Below are positions 35,957 to 47,556 of a DNA stretch of 64,000 nt, piece by piece. A program made the translations under genes and the position numbers. The notes below the pieces were generated by a model. That model saw only the letters and a program-made list of their open reading frames with translations, ran no database searches and had not been told where the DNA came from. The stretch's first letter is position 1; each line of letters begins with the position of its first letter. Source of the DNA: Loripinus fragilis (taxonomy: Eukaryota; Mollusca; Bivalvia; Lucinida; Lucinidae); the NCBI GenBank assembly GCA_964019695.1, contig OZ026516.1, positions 84,089,188 to 84,153,187 on the forward strand, read 5' to 3'.

Positions 35957-36451
35957 TTAACCCGAATGGAATTTCCCATTCTTATCAATTGGACCAGTCG
36001 ACTCCATTTCCGTTTGAAGAGTTGTTGGGTGGCATTTTTCATTTTTATTGAACGTACTATAAGCAAACAGTGGGGTTCCTGATCACACGCCGCAGAACGC
36101 TGTCCACTGTTTGCCTACGTCCCATAAAAATGACGCGCTACACTGTTTGCCTACGTCCAATAAAAATGACCATCTGCACGATTTGCTCACGTCCCATAAA
36201 AAGGACGCTAGTGTTATATGATTTTCCCATATAAGCCTAGCGTCCTTTTTGTGGGACGTAGGCAAACAGTGCAGACCCAGACCAGACGCCACAGAATGCG
36301 GCGTCTGATCAGATTCTCCACTGTTTGCTTACAGATTGTTCTATCAAGATTTGATTAAAAATGAAAAATACCCACCTAACAACCCTTAAAACGGAAAATG
36401 ACTGGTCCAATTGATAACAGTTGGAAATTCCATTCGTCATAAATGGGTTAA
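35957..36451. repeat. Palindromic MITE family D, full copy, 495 bp
   Basis: TTAACCCGAATGGAATTTCC and ATCAATTGGACCAGTC at the left are inverted at the right as GACTGGTCCAATTGAT, GGAAATTCCATTCGTC and GGGTTAA. The inner modules AAACAGTG...GACCAGACGCC and GGCGTCTGATCAG, and GCCTAGCGTCCTTTT, are hairpins. Half-copies are at 40540-40767 and 44052-44275. Confidence 0.75.
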
Positions 36452-36832
36452 TAAGCGCTTGACCAATGAGAATGAATTAGTTCAACCGAAATCACCCAAC
36501 TTCTTTGGTCCCGCCTATAAACATTGTCTTTCTGAATGCAACTCTTAAATTATAATCGGCCTCCACAAACAACACCCCTACCCAATTTTTATCCAATTTC
36601 AAGATTCCAATTATTAGTATGCATTTACAACTAGAATGAAAACTGTGTGGATCCTGATCAGCTGGCTTCATTACAGTTTCGAAACGGTATACGTATATCC
36701 AGATTCTAATGCATGTTCGCTATTTATTTATTTATAATTGCCAATCAGCAAATTAGAATATCTGTAAATAATGCAAATCAAGGAAATTCATCAATAAAGC
36801 CAGTGTTTGATTTTAGTGTTTCCATATTATAG

Positions 36833-37074
36833 GTCTTCTGAATTTCTGGCTACATTTCGATCCCCCAGGGTACTGAACACACATCTCTACGCCAGTTGCC
36901 TCCCTGAGCAGGTGACCAGGAAACAAACAAAGGTTATACATGTAGCAAGGAGTCCCAAAGACGTTGCTGTATCTTTCTACCACAACATGAAGGCTCTTAA
37001 TTGCATGTTTGATGATCCACCTTATGAAACATTTTCTGAGTTCCTGCCGTATGTGACTGGCGAATATGGAGTTT
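36833..37074 (+). CDS. Cytosolic sulfotransferase, coding exon 3
   Basis: Acceptor CATATTATAG, donor GTTT|GTGAGT. It encodes SSEFLATFRSPRVLNTHLYA (the SPR-x-x-x-T-H-L motif contains the catalytic His of SULTs), then KVIHVARSPKDVAVSFYHNM (the 3'-phosphate-binding motif, consensus R-N-P-K-D-x-x-V-S-x-Y-H) and YETFSEFLPYVTGEYGV. It needs two bases from the preceding exon to complete its first codon and leaves one base. Length and motif order match SULT1-type enzymes. Confidence 0.93.
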
Positions 37075-37141
37075 GTGAGTAGATAATACAAGACAGTTCC
37101 TTACCGCATATGTGCAAGAGCTTCCCATTAATGCACATATT

Positions 37142-37380
37142 TGAGCCGCGACATGTGATTTCCAACAATGTGGCATTTTTACATGAAAAGACTCAGACGA
37201 GCTTGTGCAGACTCCTTTAAAGCTTAGAAACTCAAAATGATGTTCGGTAAGTAGCTTAATACTCATAGAATATTCAAGCGACTAGCAAAGGCTCTGATCA
37301 TACTGCGCGTACGCGCAGGCTGGTCTAAGCCTTTGCTGGTCGCACATACCACATGTTGGAAATCTCATGTCGCGGATCAA
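37142..37380 (+). repeat. MITE family B, copy 3
   Basis: TGAGCCGCGACATGTGATTTC at the left; CATGTTGGAAATCTCATGTC and GCGGATCA at the right, inverse of the left end. An inner hairpin around GCGCGTACGCGCAG is present. It starts 67 bp after sulfotransferase exon 3. Confidence 0.8.
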
Positions 37381-38064
37381 ATACTGTCGTATACAGCGGA
37401 GCTAGAGAAATAGATTTCATCGTAGTCTTCATCTATCCATACTGTGTGTATGTGAACAGCTCAGGTGAGCAGCGAATGCTCTGACAAGTCTGTGCATTTG
37501 CGCAGACTCGCCTGAGCCTTCGTTGCTCGGCAATGTGATAATATACAAACTCATATGCTAGATCATATGTGATTTTTTTCAGTAACGACGTACATGTAAA
37601 GCGACCAGAGGAAAATGCAAACATTTAAGATGTCTCTAAAAAGATTCTCTAACTTGGTCGGAACATTTGCAATGTGATTTATGTTTCCCTGGTTGTTGAA
37701 GGAGGACGACGCATTTAAAATTAATTGAGCCTGCCCATGCAGTGGCTGTGTCTGGGCGTTTCATGTGTCATGCTTGGCCTCTACTGGGGATAGATTTTAT
37801 AATTCTCAATCTATTTTCTTTGAAAAAATATAATTTACATAAGGGGGTTGTTTTTAAAACTACATGGTTTGGCATCCTTCTTCAAAAGTATATAGTTGAA
37901 CTGTTAAACTAAACAGATAGCACAGAGAGCACTTAAACAAATTAGCAGTAAAAATATACACCAATCAAAAAGTCGAGAAAAAAACAAATCTATCAAAAGA
38001 TGTCATTCTAATGTACAATCAAATAACCATATCCAGTAGGATAGTTTTAAAGACTAAACAAACC
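37381..38064. other. Sulfotransferase intron 3
   Basis: Non-coding. A stem-loop at 37457-37528 (GTGAGCAGCGAATGCTC / GAGCCTTCGTTGCTC) is related to the one at 26690-26750. Confidence 0.45.
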
Positions 38065-38248
38065 GGGCCCCCGTAGCGCAGTCGGTAGAGAATCCGACTG
38101 CAGATCCAGGTGTCGCGAGTTCGATTCCAGTCCGGTCCTATAATTTCGTCGAGATTGATCATGAAATAATTTCTGCGGTCATTGGTTGTCAGTTACAAGC
38201 GAAATTATGTGCTGTTGACTGGGGCGTAAAACCTCAAACAAAACAAAG
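38065..38248 (+). repeat. tRNA-Cys-derived SINE
   Basis: The head GGGCCCCCGTAGCGCAGTCG, GTAGAG, GACTGCAGATC and GAGTTCGATTCCAGTCC has good box A (TAGCGCAGTCGG) and box B (GTTCGATTC), with GCA at the anticodon position, like tRNA-Cys. The acceptor stem is imperfect. It is followed by the shared SINE body and tail (GTTGACTGGGGCGTAAAACC, CAAACAAAACAAA), so it is a SINE rather than a functional tRNA gene. Confidence 0.75.
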
Positions 38249-38594
38249 AATTGAACTGCTCATTTGGCATTCAAATAAATATAGAAATGGGACTTTCAGT
38301 GAGGATTGAACCAGTAATCCATCATCTGCAAAGTTAGGACGTTAACATGAGAGTCAGTTTAAATCTCCTACATTATGGAACGCCTTAACTGCCTTAAGTC
38401 AAATGTGACATTCTTTTCTATTGTTAGACCATTATATATGATGTTCATAATCATAATATAACGCCGTGTTGTCTCGTTTACACATCATAATGATATCTTC
38501 ACTTGTCCATGCCTTTCTTATGGTTCTGCAGTTATTAAACTCGTATTTGATTGTTATGATATGCACATATGCTATATAATCTTGGGCATTTCAG

Positions 38595-38695
38595 ATTTGA
38601 TTGGCTCCATATTTAAGTATTGGAAGGAGTTTGAACAATTTACAATCACAAATACTGGAAATGTACTTAATCTACATTACGAACAAATGAAGAAG
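38595..38695 (+). CDS. Cytosolic sulfotransferase, coding exon 4
   Basis: Acceptor GGGCATTTCAG, donor AAGAAG|GTGAGT. It encodes LIGSIFKYWKEFEQFT, then NTGNVLNLHYEQMKK, equivalent to the SULT segment W-x-x-H-x-x-E-W...N-V-L-x-L-x-Y-E-D-M-K-x (the Tyr-Glu pair is conserved; the Asp of YEDM is Gln here). It takes two bases in and leaves phase 0. Confidence 0.92.
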
Positions 38696-38750
38696 GTGAG
38701 TTCTAAGGATTGTATGGTGGGTATTTATTAATACTACCTTGCTTATTATT

Positions 38751-39044
38751 GTGCGGATCCAGAGGGGGGGGGGGGCAGGAGGTCAGGACCACCCCCCCCC
38801 CCCTGAAAAATCAAAAAAATATAGGGTTTCTTTGCAATACTGGTCCCCTGAATAATCACAAAGCTACCAAGCCAGCATTCAATGTTGGGCCATCATCGTC
38901 CTCCAGCGAAACGCTTAAATGGCGTTTCGCTGGCGGGCCGATGATGGCCCATTTATAGCGGTATTTGGATGCCCTATCCCCTCATCAACAAAAAAACTAT
39001 CAAATTTGGACCCCCTCTGACAAAACTTTCTGGATCCGCTCATG
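38751..39044. repeat. MITE family A, copy 3
   Basis: GTGCGGATCCAGAGGGGGG at the left and ACAAAACTTTCTGGATCCGC, TCATG at the right, in inverted orientation to copy 1. The hairpin CCAGCGAAACGC...GCGTTTCGCTGG is inside. It starts 55 bp after exon 4. Confidence 0.7.
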
Positions 39045-39761
39045 ATAATTATGTACCTTTATACGTTCACGTAGCTTTAAAGATAAAACTTCCTATTTTC
39101 ATACAATTTGTTTCGTTATTTTGTTATACATGCTTACATATGTTGAAAGTTCTCAGCGCATCGATGGTATTTTAATAATTCATGACCCTAGTTATGTGAT
39201 AATATTATGATATTTTAGGTCTTTAAATATTCCAGTTCAACAATCATTGAGCTGAGGTATGGTTATCTGACGTTGCGTGGTGTCATTGAACCTACTTGTA
39301 TGTGTAACCTGTTCGTTCAGCTCTGTTCTTGTCCCTCCTTCACGATTAATGCATTAGAAGTTAACTTCAACCGGATACAACAGGACACAATAGGCAAGCG
39401 TGTGTGTATGTGACCTTGGCTTGACATCATGCAAATACGTGAATTTCTAAAACTGACCACTATCAGCTTTTATAAAAAAATCATATCGCTAGATACGACG
39501 CCGGTTTCAACAGAAATGTGCTGCTCTTGAGTACATAAGTAACCAATCACATCTGTGTACCGTTTTGAGGGCATGAATTTAATAAGCACATGGGGATTTG
39601 TTACTGATCGCATTGTAGAGCGGCGAAGGCTCATGCACTCAAAAGAACTTTCGATGCTCACATACACAAATTATGGATGTAGATGAAGATAAAGACAAAC
39701 ATTGACCTCTAGCCCCGCTAGATATGTCAGCATGGGCATTTATTGGAGGATTTTAAGTATA
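39045..39761. other. Sulfotransferase intron 4, non-repeat part
   Basis: Nothing recognised apart from AT-rich intronic sequence. Confidence 0.4.
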
Positions 39762-40000
39762 TGAGCGACGACATGTGATTTCCAACAATGTCGCATTTGA
39801 CAAGTGTAGACTCAGACAAGCTTGTGCAGTCTCCTTTTAAGCATAGAAACTCCAAATGATGTCGGGTCAGTAGCTTAACTCTTATAGAATAATCAAGCGA
39901 CTAACAAAGACTCGGATCAGAATGCGCGTATGCACAGGCTGGTCTGAGCCTTTGTTAGTCGCACATACCACATTGTTGGAAATCTCATGACGTGGCTCAT
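39762..40000 (+). repeat. MITE family B, copy 4
   Basis: TGAGCGACGACATGTGATTTC at the left and CATTGTTGGAAATCTCATGA, CGTGGCTCA at the right. It ends 71 bp before sulfotransferase exon 5. Confidence 0.8.
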
Positions 40001-40071
40001 ATGTGATAATTACCTAAATCTGGCCCATAATTTTCTAACATGTATCTTCCTCTTTTTTCAAAAACCTTTAG

Positions 40072-40285
40072 GATCCAAGAACTGCCGTCAAAAAGGTTGC
40101 GGAGTTCCTCAATAAAGATTTATCAGCTGGTCTAATTGATGAGATCACTGAAAAGTGTTCCTTCAAAAATCTTCAACATGCTGACAGGACCTTAAAGCAA
40201 CTACCAAAAGAGTTTTTTGCAAACTTTGGAGAAGATGTGATGAAAAAATTTGAACAGCTCGGTCCAGTCAGTGTCTTCAGAAAAG
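40072..40285 (+). CDS. Cytosolic sulfotransferase, coding exon 5
   Basis: Acceptor AAAACCTTTAG, donor AAAAG|GTATGT. It encodes DPRTAVKKVAEFLNKDLSAG, IDEITEKCSFKNLQHA and FEQLGPVSVFRK. This is the SULT helical segment (consensus DPxxxIxKIAxFLGxxL...I-x-x-x-S-F-x-x-M) leading into the RKG motif completed by exon 6. It starts in phase 0 and leaves one base. Confidence 0.93.
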
Positions 40286-40539
40286 GTATGTCTAAAAGGC
40301 AAAGTTAGCATATAAAAGCGGATCCACTAACAGCACACCAGCTAAAACGCCATTTATATGGCGTTTGAAATACTGGTAGACTGATAGTGGTGCAAGATTT
40401 ATGTTGGCTTGGTGATAGTAACGCACCACAAAAGCCTTTGTTGGACAAACACTGTCCGAGTCTCACTCAAAAGCTTCAAGCTTCGTACTTAAAGTATGAC
40501 CGGAAACACAAAGTATTGATAAAGACTGGCAACGGCGTA

Positions 40540-40767
40540 GGTTAAGCCTAGCGCCCTATTTGTAGGACAGAAGCAAACAGTGGAGACCCAGACCAGACGC
40601 CGCAGAAGGCGGCGTCTGATCAGGGTCTCCACTCTTTGCTTACAGAATGCTCTGTTACAATTTGAATGAAAACGAAGAAAAAAATGCTACCCAACAACCC
40701 TTTAAACACAAATGGACTGGTCCATTTGATACGAGTTTGGAATTCGAATCAGCTTAAATGAGTAAAC
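40540..40767. repeat. MITE family D, half copy
   Basis: Shares CAAACAGTGGAGACCCAGAC, CAGACGCCGCAGAAGGCGGCG, and the right-hand flank GACTGGTCCATTTGATA with 35957-36451. It is diverged. Confidence 0.7.
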
Positions 40768-41625
40768 AAGGTTAGCTTTTAAAAAAGCTTAGAACCATCG
40801 CATGGCGTTTTACAGTTATTAAAGAAGAACTTTTATAGTGTTTTATCATTGCATTTGCTGAAGCCACTCTTTTCAGTGTTTCATGGGCTTCAAGCTCTGA
40901 GTATTTTTTGTTTTAGTTAACGATTTGTACATAGGTGATCCATTGGAAGCAAATAAAAGACAGGAAATATGCATATTCAAGTAAGACTCTGCCCATGAAC
41001 ACACTGATTAATTGTAGAGTTAACCCCCTCCCCAGCAGTATGTATTAGGTCATTCAACCGTATTCCTCAATCGAAGTCAATGCACATAATGTCTAGGGGG
41101 GCATATTGAAACTGACCCATCTACATCTAGATATTTCGTCACGTTTAGTCTAGAATATCCGAAGGGCCCATGGTTGATCGGGATTCTCGCTCAGTGGTAA
41201 GGTCTCTAATAGGCCTTTTCGCTTTCAGAAGCAATCCAGTATCCAAAGTATATCAACATCGCTCTCGCAATGATGGAATTTTGGAAGTAACTTGGTCGAC
41301 GGGGAGTCTGAAAAAGAACTGTAAAAGACGCTGCTGTTCGGGAGTTAACACCTGATCCATTTCCGCAACTTGCTAATGGAACAGGCCCGAATCGAACATG
41401 CGCCCAATGGAAGTTATCTAACGTATATCACCAGCGCTGACGCGCTGGTGAATAATGGCAACTATATCGGCTACAGCTTCTGTCCTTATAAAGCCTGGTG
41501 TTTTTTTGTTACTAGTTCTTCATTTTCTGTTGCTCCATTGGTTTGTGGTGCTTTTGTGTTTTGTCCTGGTTTTGTGATGCAGTTCTTTGCGTTCTTTCTA
41601 GTTTGACAATCACCGTACTGAAGAA
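40768..41625. other. Sulfotransferase intron 5, first part
   Basis: No gene. 41470-41610 resembles the retroelement 3'-region repeat (TTCTGTTGCTCCATTGGTT, TTTGCGTTCTTTCTAGTTTG). Confidence 0.4.
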
Positions 41626-42017
41626 CGGATCCAGAGGGGGTTCAGGGGGTTCGCTTGATCCCCCCCCCCCCTCTGTGACCGCCCCCAAATTTTGTAAATA
41701 TCCTATGAAAATGAAATAATTTGGTCTCAGTGAGACCAAATTATTTCATTTTCATGGGTTATTTATGAAAAATGAGAGAGAAAAATAACCACAAACCTTT
41801 ATATACTGACTGACAAAAGAAACGCTACATCTAAATTCAAAGCCATGTTAAATAAATGTTTTTAAGTGAGGTATTAAATGGAAATACGAATTATTTTTAC
41901 TTTTAATGGCATGTTTATGATGTACTTCGAAACTTTCTGTCCGAGAAAAATTAATGTTGGAAATAAAATTTTAAAAAATGACGTCGTTTAGTTAAATAAG
42001 GCGAATTCTTCTGATAC

Positions 42018-42600
42018 TGAGGCTCTTTTTTTGGACTTGAACTTGTCAATAACAAATGGCATAGTCTCTTCTAAAATTTATGATAAAAGGGATGATTTTA
42101 ATTTTGATATAGTAAATTTCCCATTTCTTGATGGAGATGTTCCTCGCTCTCCTTCCTATGGTGTATATATTTCTCAGCTTATTCGTTTTGCTAGAGTGTG
42201 CTCTAATGTTGATGACTTCAACAACAGAAACTTATTTTTAACTGCTAAATTATTAAAACAAGGTTATAGATATCATAAAATTCGAAAAGCATTTTTTAAA
42301 TTCTACCACAGACACTCAGAGTTAATTGTTAAATACAACATTGGGTTAAAAACTCTTCTGCAACTAGGCATATCAGAACCTATATTTTAAGGTGATTTAG
42401 TTTATAAATTCAAACGAATTGTGGAAAACCTAATTTTAGTGATCAATTCAAAAAGATAGTAAAACGTTATAAAAGGGTTGGATATAACTTTGATATCATG
42501 CGACAGTCTGCATACCTAGTTTTAAACCCAATCACGGTTTATAGCTATGGTTTCCTCTTTAATTGCACGACGGTGGGTCAGGCCTCAGACTCTATGACAG
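42018..42600 (+). pseudogene. Retroelement C-terminal protein fragment
   Basis: Plus-strand frame: EALFLDLNLSITNGIVSSKI, YDKRDDFNFDIVNFPFLDGD, VPRSPSYGVYISQLIRFARV..., stopping at 42390. Decayed continuation in shifted frames runs to about 42600 (YKRVGYNFDIMRQSAYLVLN). This resembles the region C-terminal to the RT core in a retroelement family common in bivalves (FLDLDLxIxNGKVSSKIYDKRDDF). The catalytic core is absent. Related to 63839-64000. Confidence 0.7.
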
Positions 42601-42724
42601 CTCTGACGTAAAGCTTTAATCGGTGGGTTGGTGCCTGATGCTTATCTGTAGCTGGACCCACCGTGGCTCAACTTGAGGTTTTCTTTAGCTCTGACTATCT
42701 GTGAGTCATGAGCCCTTTTCTTTG

Positions 42725-43185
42725 TTTCATCATGGTGTGTTAATTTGATTAGAGTGTTTCTCCATGATGATACATTGCATTAGTTAGATGGCCTCCATGC
42801 GAGCTGAACATTTCTTGTACTTCAACAACAGCAGAATCTAGGGCAAAGATTTGGTACCAGTAAAATGCATTTAAGCCCCTCGGTGGCTTAGGCTGCTGTC
42901 CGTTCTAAGGCAGTGGTTCTGTTGTTGTTGACTTTTTGTTAATTGTTACTCCCATTGTGGGAGTCTGTAATTGTTCTATGTTTTGTTGTATGTTACTTTA
43001 TGTCCATTCTAGTAGTGCAATCATCTTGATGGGGAAGAGAGAGCTGGTTGCTTTGCTTAATTTGTCTTCCTGGTGTCTCGTTATGGTTAAGCGGCTCTCC
43101 CTCCTGGTGCCACTGGGTTGTCTGCGGTTTGTGATTGTGGTATTTCCTGATCATACTCACTTACTATTTTTCCTTAGTTTTTGTT
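42725..43185 (+). repeat. Retroelement 3'-region repeat
   Basis: Shares long blocks with 25771-26190 (CATTGCATTAGTTAGATGGC, CAACAACAGCAGAATCTAGG, TTTGGTACCAGTAAAATGCA) and with 25233-25500. It follows the RT-family fragment, so it is probably that retroelement's 3' region. Confidence 0.6.
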
Positions 43186-44051
43186 AAGAATTTTAAAAGA
43201 CATGCACGTGATATGGTTTTCTGGAAGAGAACAATAAAAATTGCAAATAAAGATGATCATAAATCATGCGTTTTGACACAAATTTGCATCGCCTACAATT
43301 TGATTCTGACTTGCAGATGGTATGTGAAGTTTGAGTAACATCAAAACGAATGTCGCAATTTTACAGTACAATATAGATATTGCTTAAACATGTTGCAAAC
43401 AATTGTCATGTACAGTTTTATCCATTTATTACTCGCCATTTTGAGGTATTCGTGAAAAAAATCCGAAAACGTCAGTTTCAGTCAGTCTAAAATTTGGCGT
43501 AGACATGAGTTGACAGAATTCCATGTAATTATACGGTGTTTTCTTAAACTAAGCCTGCTACGTTTTTTACCATCATAATGATCACTTCTTAGGTGTGGTG
43601 CCTGTAAAACCTCTTTTTAGCCAACGACGTCATACTGCCAACCATCATGTATAGTTATAAACTGCAAAAATTACAACGCTTAACATGACCTGGACTCTAG
43701 ATTTCATTTTTTACTAACGAATATAGCGTGTTTATAGCTTTTCATAAGTGCTGCAAAATCAGGAAGTATGTAGCGTTTCTTTTGTCAGTCAGTATATACA
43801 TATGACCCCCATTTCCAGAAATCCTTGATCCGCCCCTGACAATCGTCTTTCTGAAGAATATAAGGCTGGTTTGTTAGCGTATTGAATTCTTGCCAGAGTA
43901 TGCATTTTTGTCTAATTTATTTCCTCTTCCACTTTGTGTCTTAAGATTTTCTGTGAACTGTGATTCTGGCATTTCAATTTCATTTCTACTTGTTTGATCC
44001 TTTTAACAGTGACTTTTTTTCTGTAATTTACCGAAATGCGGTCGACCTTTG

Positions 44052-44275
44052 TTAACCCATATAAGCGTCCTTTTTGTGGGGCATAGGCAAACAGCGGAGA
44101 TACAGACCAGACGCTGCAGAATGCGGCGTCTGATCAGGGTCTTCACTGTTTGCTTACAGAATGGTCTTTTGACATTTGAATAAAAATGAAAACTACCACC
44201 CAATAACCCTTACAAGGGAAATTGACTGATCCAATTGATAACAGTGGTAAATTCCATTCGGCATAAATGGGTTAA
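44052..44275. repeat. MITE family D, half copy
   Basis: TTAACCCATATAAGCGTCC at the left, GACCAGACGCTGCAGAATGC then GGCGTCTGATCAGGGTC in the middle, and ATTCCATTCGGCATAAATGG, GTTAA at the right. Confidence 0.75.
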
Positions 44276-44919
44276 CTCGTTGTCCATGGGACCAGCATAC
44301 TGTATTTAATTTCAGTTATCGCTTGTCCATGTTGAAAAGTGTTGGTCAATATAGTGAATCTCAGTAATTTATAATTGGCACCCCTTTATTTTATATAATC
44401 AACCAAGCTAACTAAATAGTACCACTCTGACTTGGCCATTCCAACAGTCATAAAAGGGTTAACCCTTTTCTACGGCGTTACTTATTAATGCATAAGTAAC
44501 TAATATTAGTTCATTTATGAAACAGTGGTTACTTAGCCTATAATTGTAATTGGTTTTGAAATGGACTCTTCCGAAGAGGGGTGTGATCAAAGTTATTGTT
44601 CAATGAATAACGTTTTGAATAAATGTTTCGTTTTTCAAAGGGTGAAGTAAAAACAAATGTAGACTTTTCTTATTAAAAGAGACCAAAAGAGTATTTAAAA
44701 CGTCTAAAATCGGGCGTCTTTTCAGTGTAAATGTCGGATGTTCAACACCTGCCTTCCCCACGGGCCGTGTCTATTTTTTTACTCTCGTCAGCTGTTCAAA
44801 TGGTCTAACTTAGAATAGTAATTAATATTTCTACAAAGAAAATATTTCCAATTGTGTGTTATCAGTGGTTTTTATTGATTAATTCATAATTATAGATACG
44901 AAATTCTTAAATAAGTAGA
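44276..44919. other. Intronic, nothing recognised
   Basis: AT-rich intronic sequence without a recognisable feature up to the left end of the tandem TIR element. Confidence 0.4.
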
Positions 44920-46343
44920 GTAAAACCGGGGTTCATCGGACACTTTTTCAAGATCGCTACTTTAAATTCGGATATCACCGGTTGTCGTCGCATTGGGTGA
45001 CCGCAATGGACATCGCATTGAAGTGTATTCAATACGCGGTCAAAGGGAGGCAAATCCAGCATGTTTAAGCTCATGTAGATAGAGTAATAAGCCTTCAAAG
45101 ACCGCAGGGGTATTAAAGGGGTGGATCGGACAGCCATCGGGGTTCATCGGACAGGCCTTGGGGTTCATCGGACAGGTCATATTAAGGGGGAAACGTCACA
45201 TACAGATGATACAAAACATCACACTGTTGTAGTAAATACTCAATACAACAATTTAAACTGTCAGGTGATCTGTCGATCCAATATTCCAAACAATAATTTT
45301 CTCCATATTGATCCAGTTTTGACCCAACGCAACCTCTCCTAATCGGCTGAAATGACAGTTTCACACAACGCTGGATCAACACAAATACATTGATTTAAAG
45401 CTCATTTTATGCTGTGGCATGAGAACTAATCAACCCTGGTAAAAGTAGCTCATTAACACTCATTAATTTAGAGAGATAAGTGTCCTTTGAAGCTTAGAAG
45501 ACCGCATAACTTAATTGAACCGTAATTAGAAGTCTGCAGCATGTCTGAATTCGAAAATGATTTGAATCGTTGATTGAAAGTTTCCCCTATCTAGCAAGTG
45601 AGTATGACCAGCAAATACCACAATGACACTGCAGACTGACGCACGAAACCGCGAGGAAGAGCCACAGAACACTAACAGTCACAATTTAAAGGCAACAGGA
45701 AGATAATTAAAGTAAAGCAACTAGCTTTCTCTTCCTCATCAAGCCGATTGCAAAACTAGGAGGACACAAAGTAAAACAAGCATCAAACACAGAACCCCAC
45801 AAACAATGGGGCAACAATAAACAATCCACCAACAACAACAGAACCACTTCCTTAGAACGGACAGCAGCCAAAGCTATCAGAGGGGGGCGGTATAGACTGG
45901 CATCAGTCCAGTCTGATGTCCAAGCCGAGAACTTCTTTTTCCAAGTAAAGTTTATAAATTGCTATCTTAGAGAGATTATCAGTTTTACTAAAAAAATTGA
46001 CATTAGAGACTGGGGCCAGTCTAGGGGCGGTAGGTAAATACAGTTTAATGGTAAAACCATATTCTTGCTTAAACAAATGCTGGTGTATGCAGACATTAGG
46101 CCTAAAGAACTGAATGTTAACCAGTTCGGCAGGATACAGGCCTACCTCGCTAGGTAAATTGTTAGGATACTTATTTGGCTATGGTGAAAATAATTATTTT
46201 CTGTTTTAATTAAGATCCATAAAATGTGTATCTTTGTCTTTCTACGCACATATAAATATAGTAATCATGCATGATGATGTGGCTTTATTCTTGAAAGGCA
46301 AACATGTAGATGGATGTTCGTTTTTTAAGCTGATGCTTCAGTA

Positions 46344-46721
46344 CATGTGCCGATCCAGAGGGGGGTAGGGGGTCCGTACCTCCCTGCGAAACCACAAGTT
46401 TTATGGGTTTCTATACAAATTAGCATTTAGTTTAAACATATTTTATTGCCAAATATATACAGCAACGGGGTTGGGTCACAAGTTATCACAACATAAGTTA
46501 GGACCCTTCCCCTACATAGCATCCCCCCCCCTGGAAAAAGTTGGGCCCCCCTGAAAAATGTTGGACCCCCTCTGAAACCTTGGAAAATGTTTTGTTTGAA
46601 ATAAACCATTGTAAAACTGTAAAATAAGTTGATGACTAAAAAAAATGCTGTTTTCTTGCAGTCGCCTCGGGCCTGGACCCCCCCCCCCCCCCCCTGGCAA
46701 AAATTCCTGGATCCGCGCATG
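46344..46721. repeat. MITE family A inside the tandem element
   Basis: CATGTGCCGATCCAGAGGGG to CCTGGATCCGCGCATG, with C-runs of 9 and 17. Its duplicate is at about 48981-49356 with C-runs of 8 and 16. It is followed by a SINE tail fragment (AATAATTTTTCACTCATATC...) on the minus strand. Confidence 0.7.
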
Positions 46722-46840
46722 CAGTTCGTCCCAGTCAATAATTTTTCACTCATATCGGGACGTTTTCCCGCCTTCATGAGTTGAACCAGTATCACAATAA
46801 GCCACTGTTGTGCTCCTAGAGAGAGAGAGAATCTAATGAC

Positions 46841-46841
46841 G

Positions 46842-46880
<39 letters not shown>
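46841..46880. repeat. GATA microsatellite
   Basis: About 40 bp of GATA units. The duplicate copy (about 49476-49519) is one unit longer. Confidence 0.9.
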
Positions 46881-46882
<2 letters not shown>

Positions 46883-47556
46883 CATTTTTTATCAAAACAA
46901 GTCGGCTGGTGACGTGACATTATTGTCGCAAGATGCCTTTGTAATTATTCAAAGACAACAAATATCAATACTTGTATATTAAAGGGCAGCATTAAAACAT
47001 ATATATATACTTTAGTTTGGATAAAAAAGAGTCAGATAGGGGGGCTTGTAATCTCGAGCTTGAGTTGCACTTCACTGTCCGATGAACCCCTCCGTAAAAA
47101 ATCGACGGTGAAAACTTTAGGGGTTCATCGGACAGCTTTTTCGCCCTATTTATCTGAACAATTGACGGATATAAATGAATAAAACAAACACTTTTATCTT
47201 CATCTAATATTTCTTTCATGTAAAAATCAATTTCAGTCACAAATTTAGTGTAAAAAAACCTTGGACAGGATGTTAAAGTAGACCGGTGACGAATCTCGAT
47301 GTTTTTTTTCGGTGCCATTTTGTAAAAATCCCTTTAAAACAAGGCGTGTTTTTTCGGAGCTGGCTTTTATCCAATGAGAACACGGCGTTATGACACGCGC
47401 TATGCAAATTTTTACTGCAGTATCAGACAGAAGATTGGTAGCCAAAACAAATGGATAACTTCTTTCTAAGCAAGTGTCTGTCGGAAGAGCTGTAAAGCTG
47501 ACGTAAAACGACCTGTCCGATGAACCCTGCCGTCCGATGAACCCCGGTTTTACTGC

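Larger units (their letters stand above)
41801..43797. mobile_element. 2.0-kb Tc1/mariner-like TIR element
   Basis: Inverted ends ATATACTGACTGACAAAAGA, AACGCTAC... and GTAGCGTTTCTTTTGTCAGT, CAGTATAT. TA-rich junctions fit a TA target site. No transposase is visible. Instead the element contains a retroelement RT-associated fragment (42018-42600) and a retroelement 3' repeat (42725-43185), so it has been invaded or is a composite. Confidence 0.75.
41626..43842. repeat. MITE family A, copy split by an insertion
   Basis: The left part 41626-41800 starts CGGATCCAGAGGGGG and has the GGTCTC hairpin (41701-41757). The right part 43798-43842 has CAGAAATCCTTGATCCGCCCC. The 2-kb element 41801-43797 sits between them. 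Confidence 0.65.
44920..47553. mobile_element. 2.63-kb TIR element, tandem copy 1
   Basis: Starts GTAAAACCGGGGTTCATCGG and ends CCGATGAACCCCGGTTTTAC, its inverse. GGGGTTCATCGGACA and its inverse recur internally near 44928, 45138, 45160, 47074, 47119, 47513 and 47531, so the terminal motif is reiterated near both ends. The interior holds an inverted retroelement 3' repeat (45700-45900), a family A MITE (46344-46721), part of a SINE (46722-46815) and a GATA microsatellite. No transposase is seen. Confidence 0.85.

Noticed and set aside
36813..37266. Minus-strand frames opposite sulfotransferase exon 3
   Set aside because: Antisense shadows of a clear SULT exon and an adjacent MITE.
38065..38140. 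Functional tRNA-Cys gene
   Set aside because: Box A and B are good, but the acceptor stem does not pair cleanly and it continues into the SINE body and tail shared with other copies.
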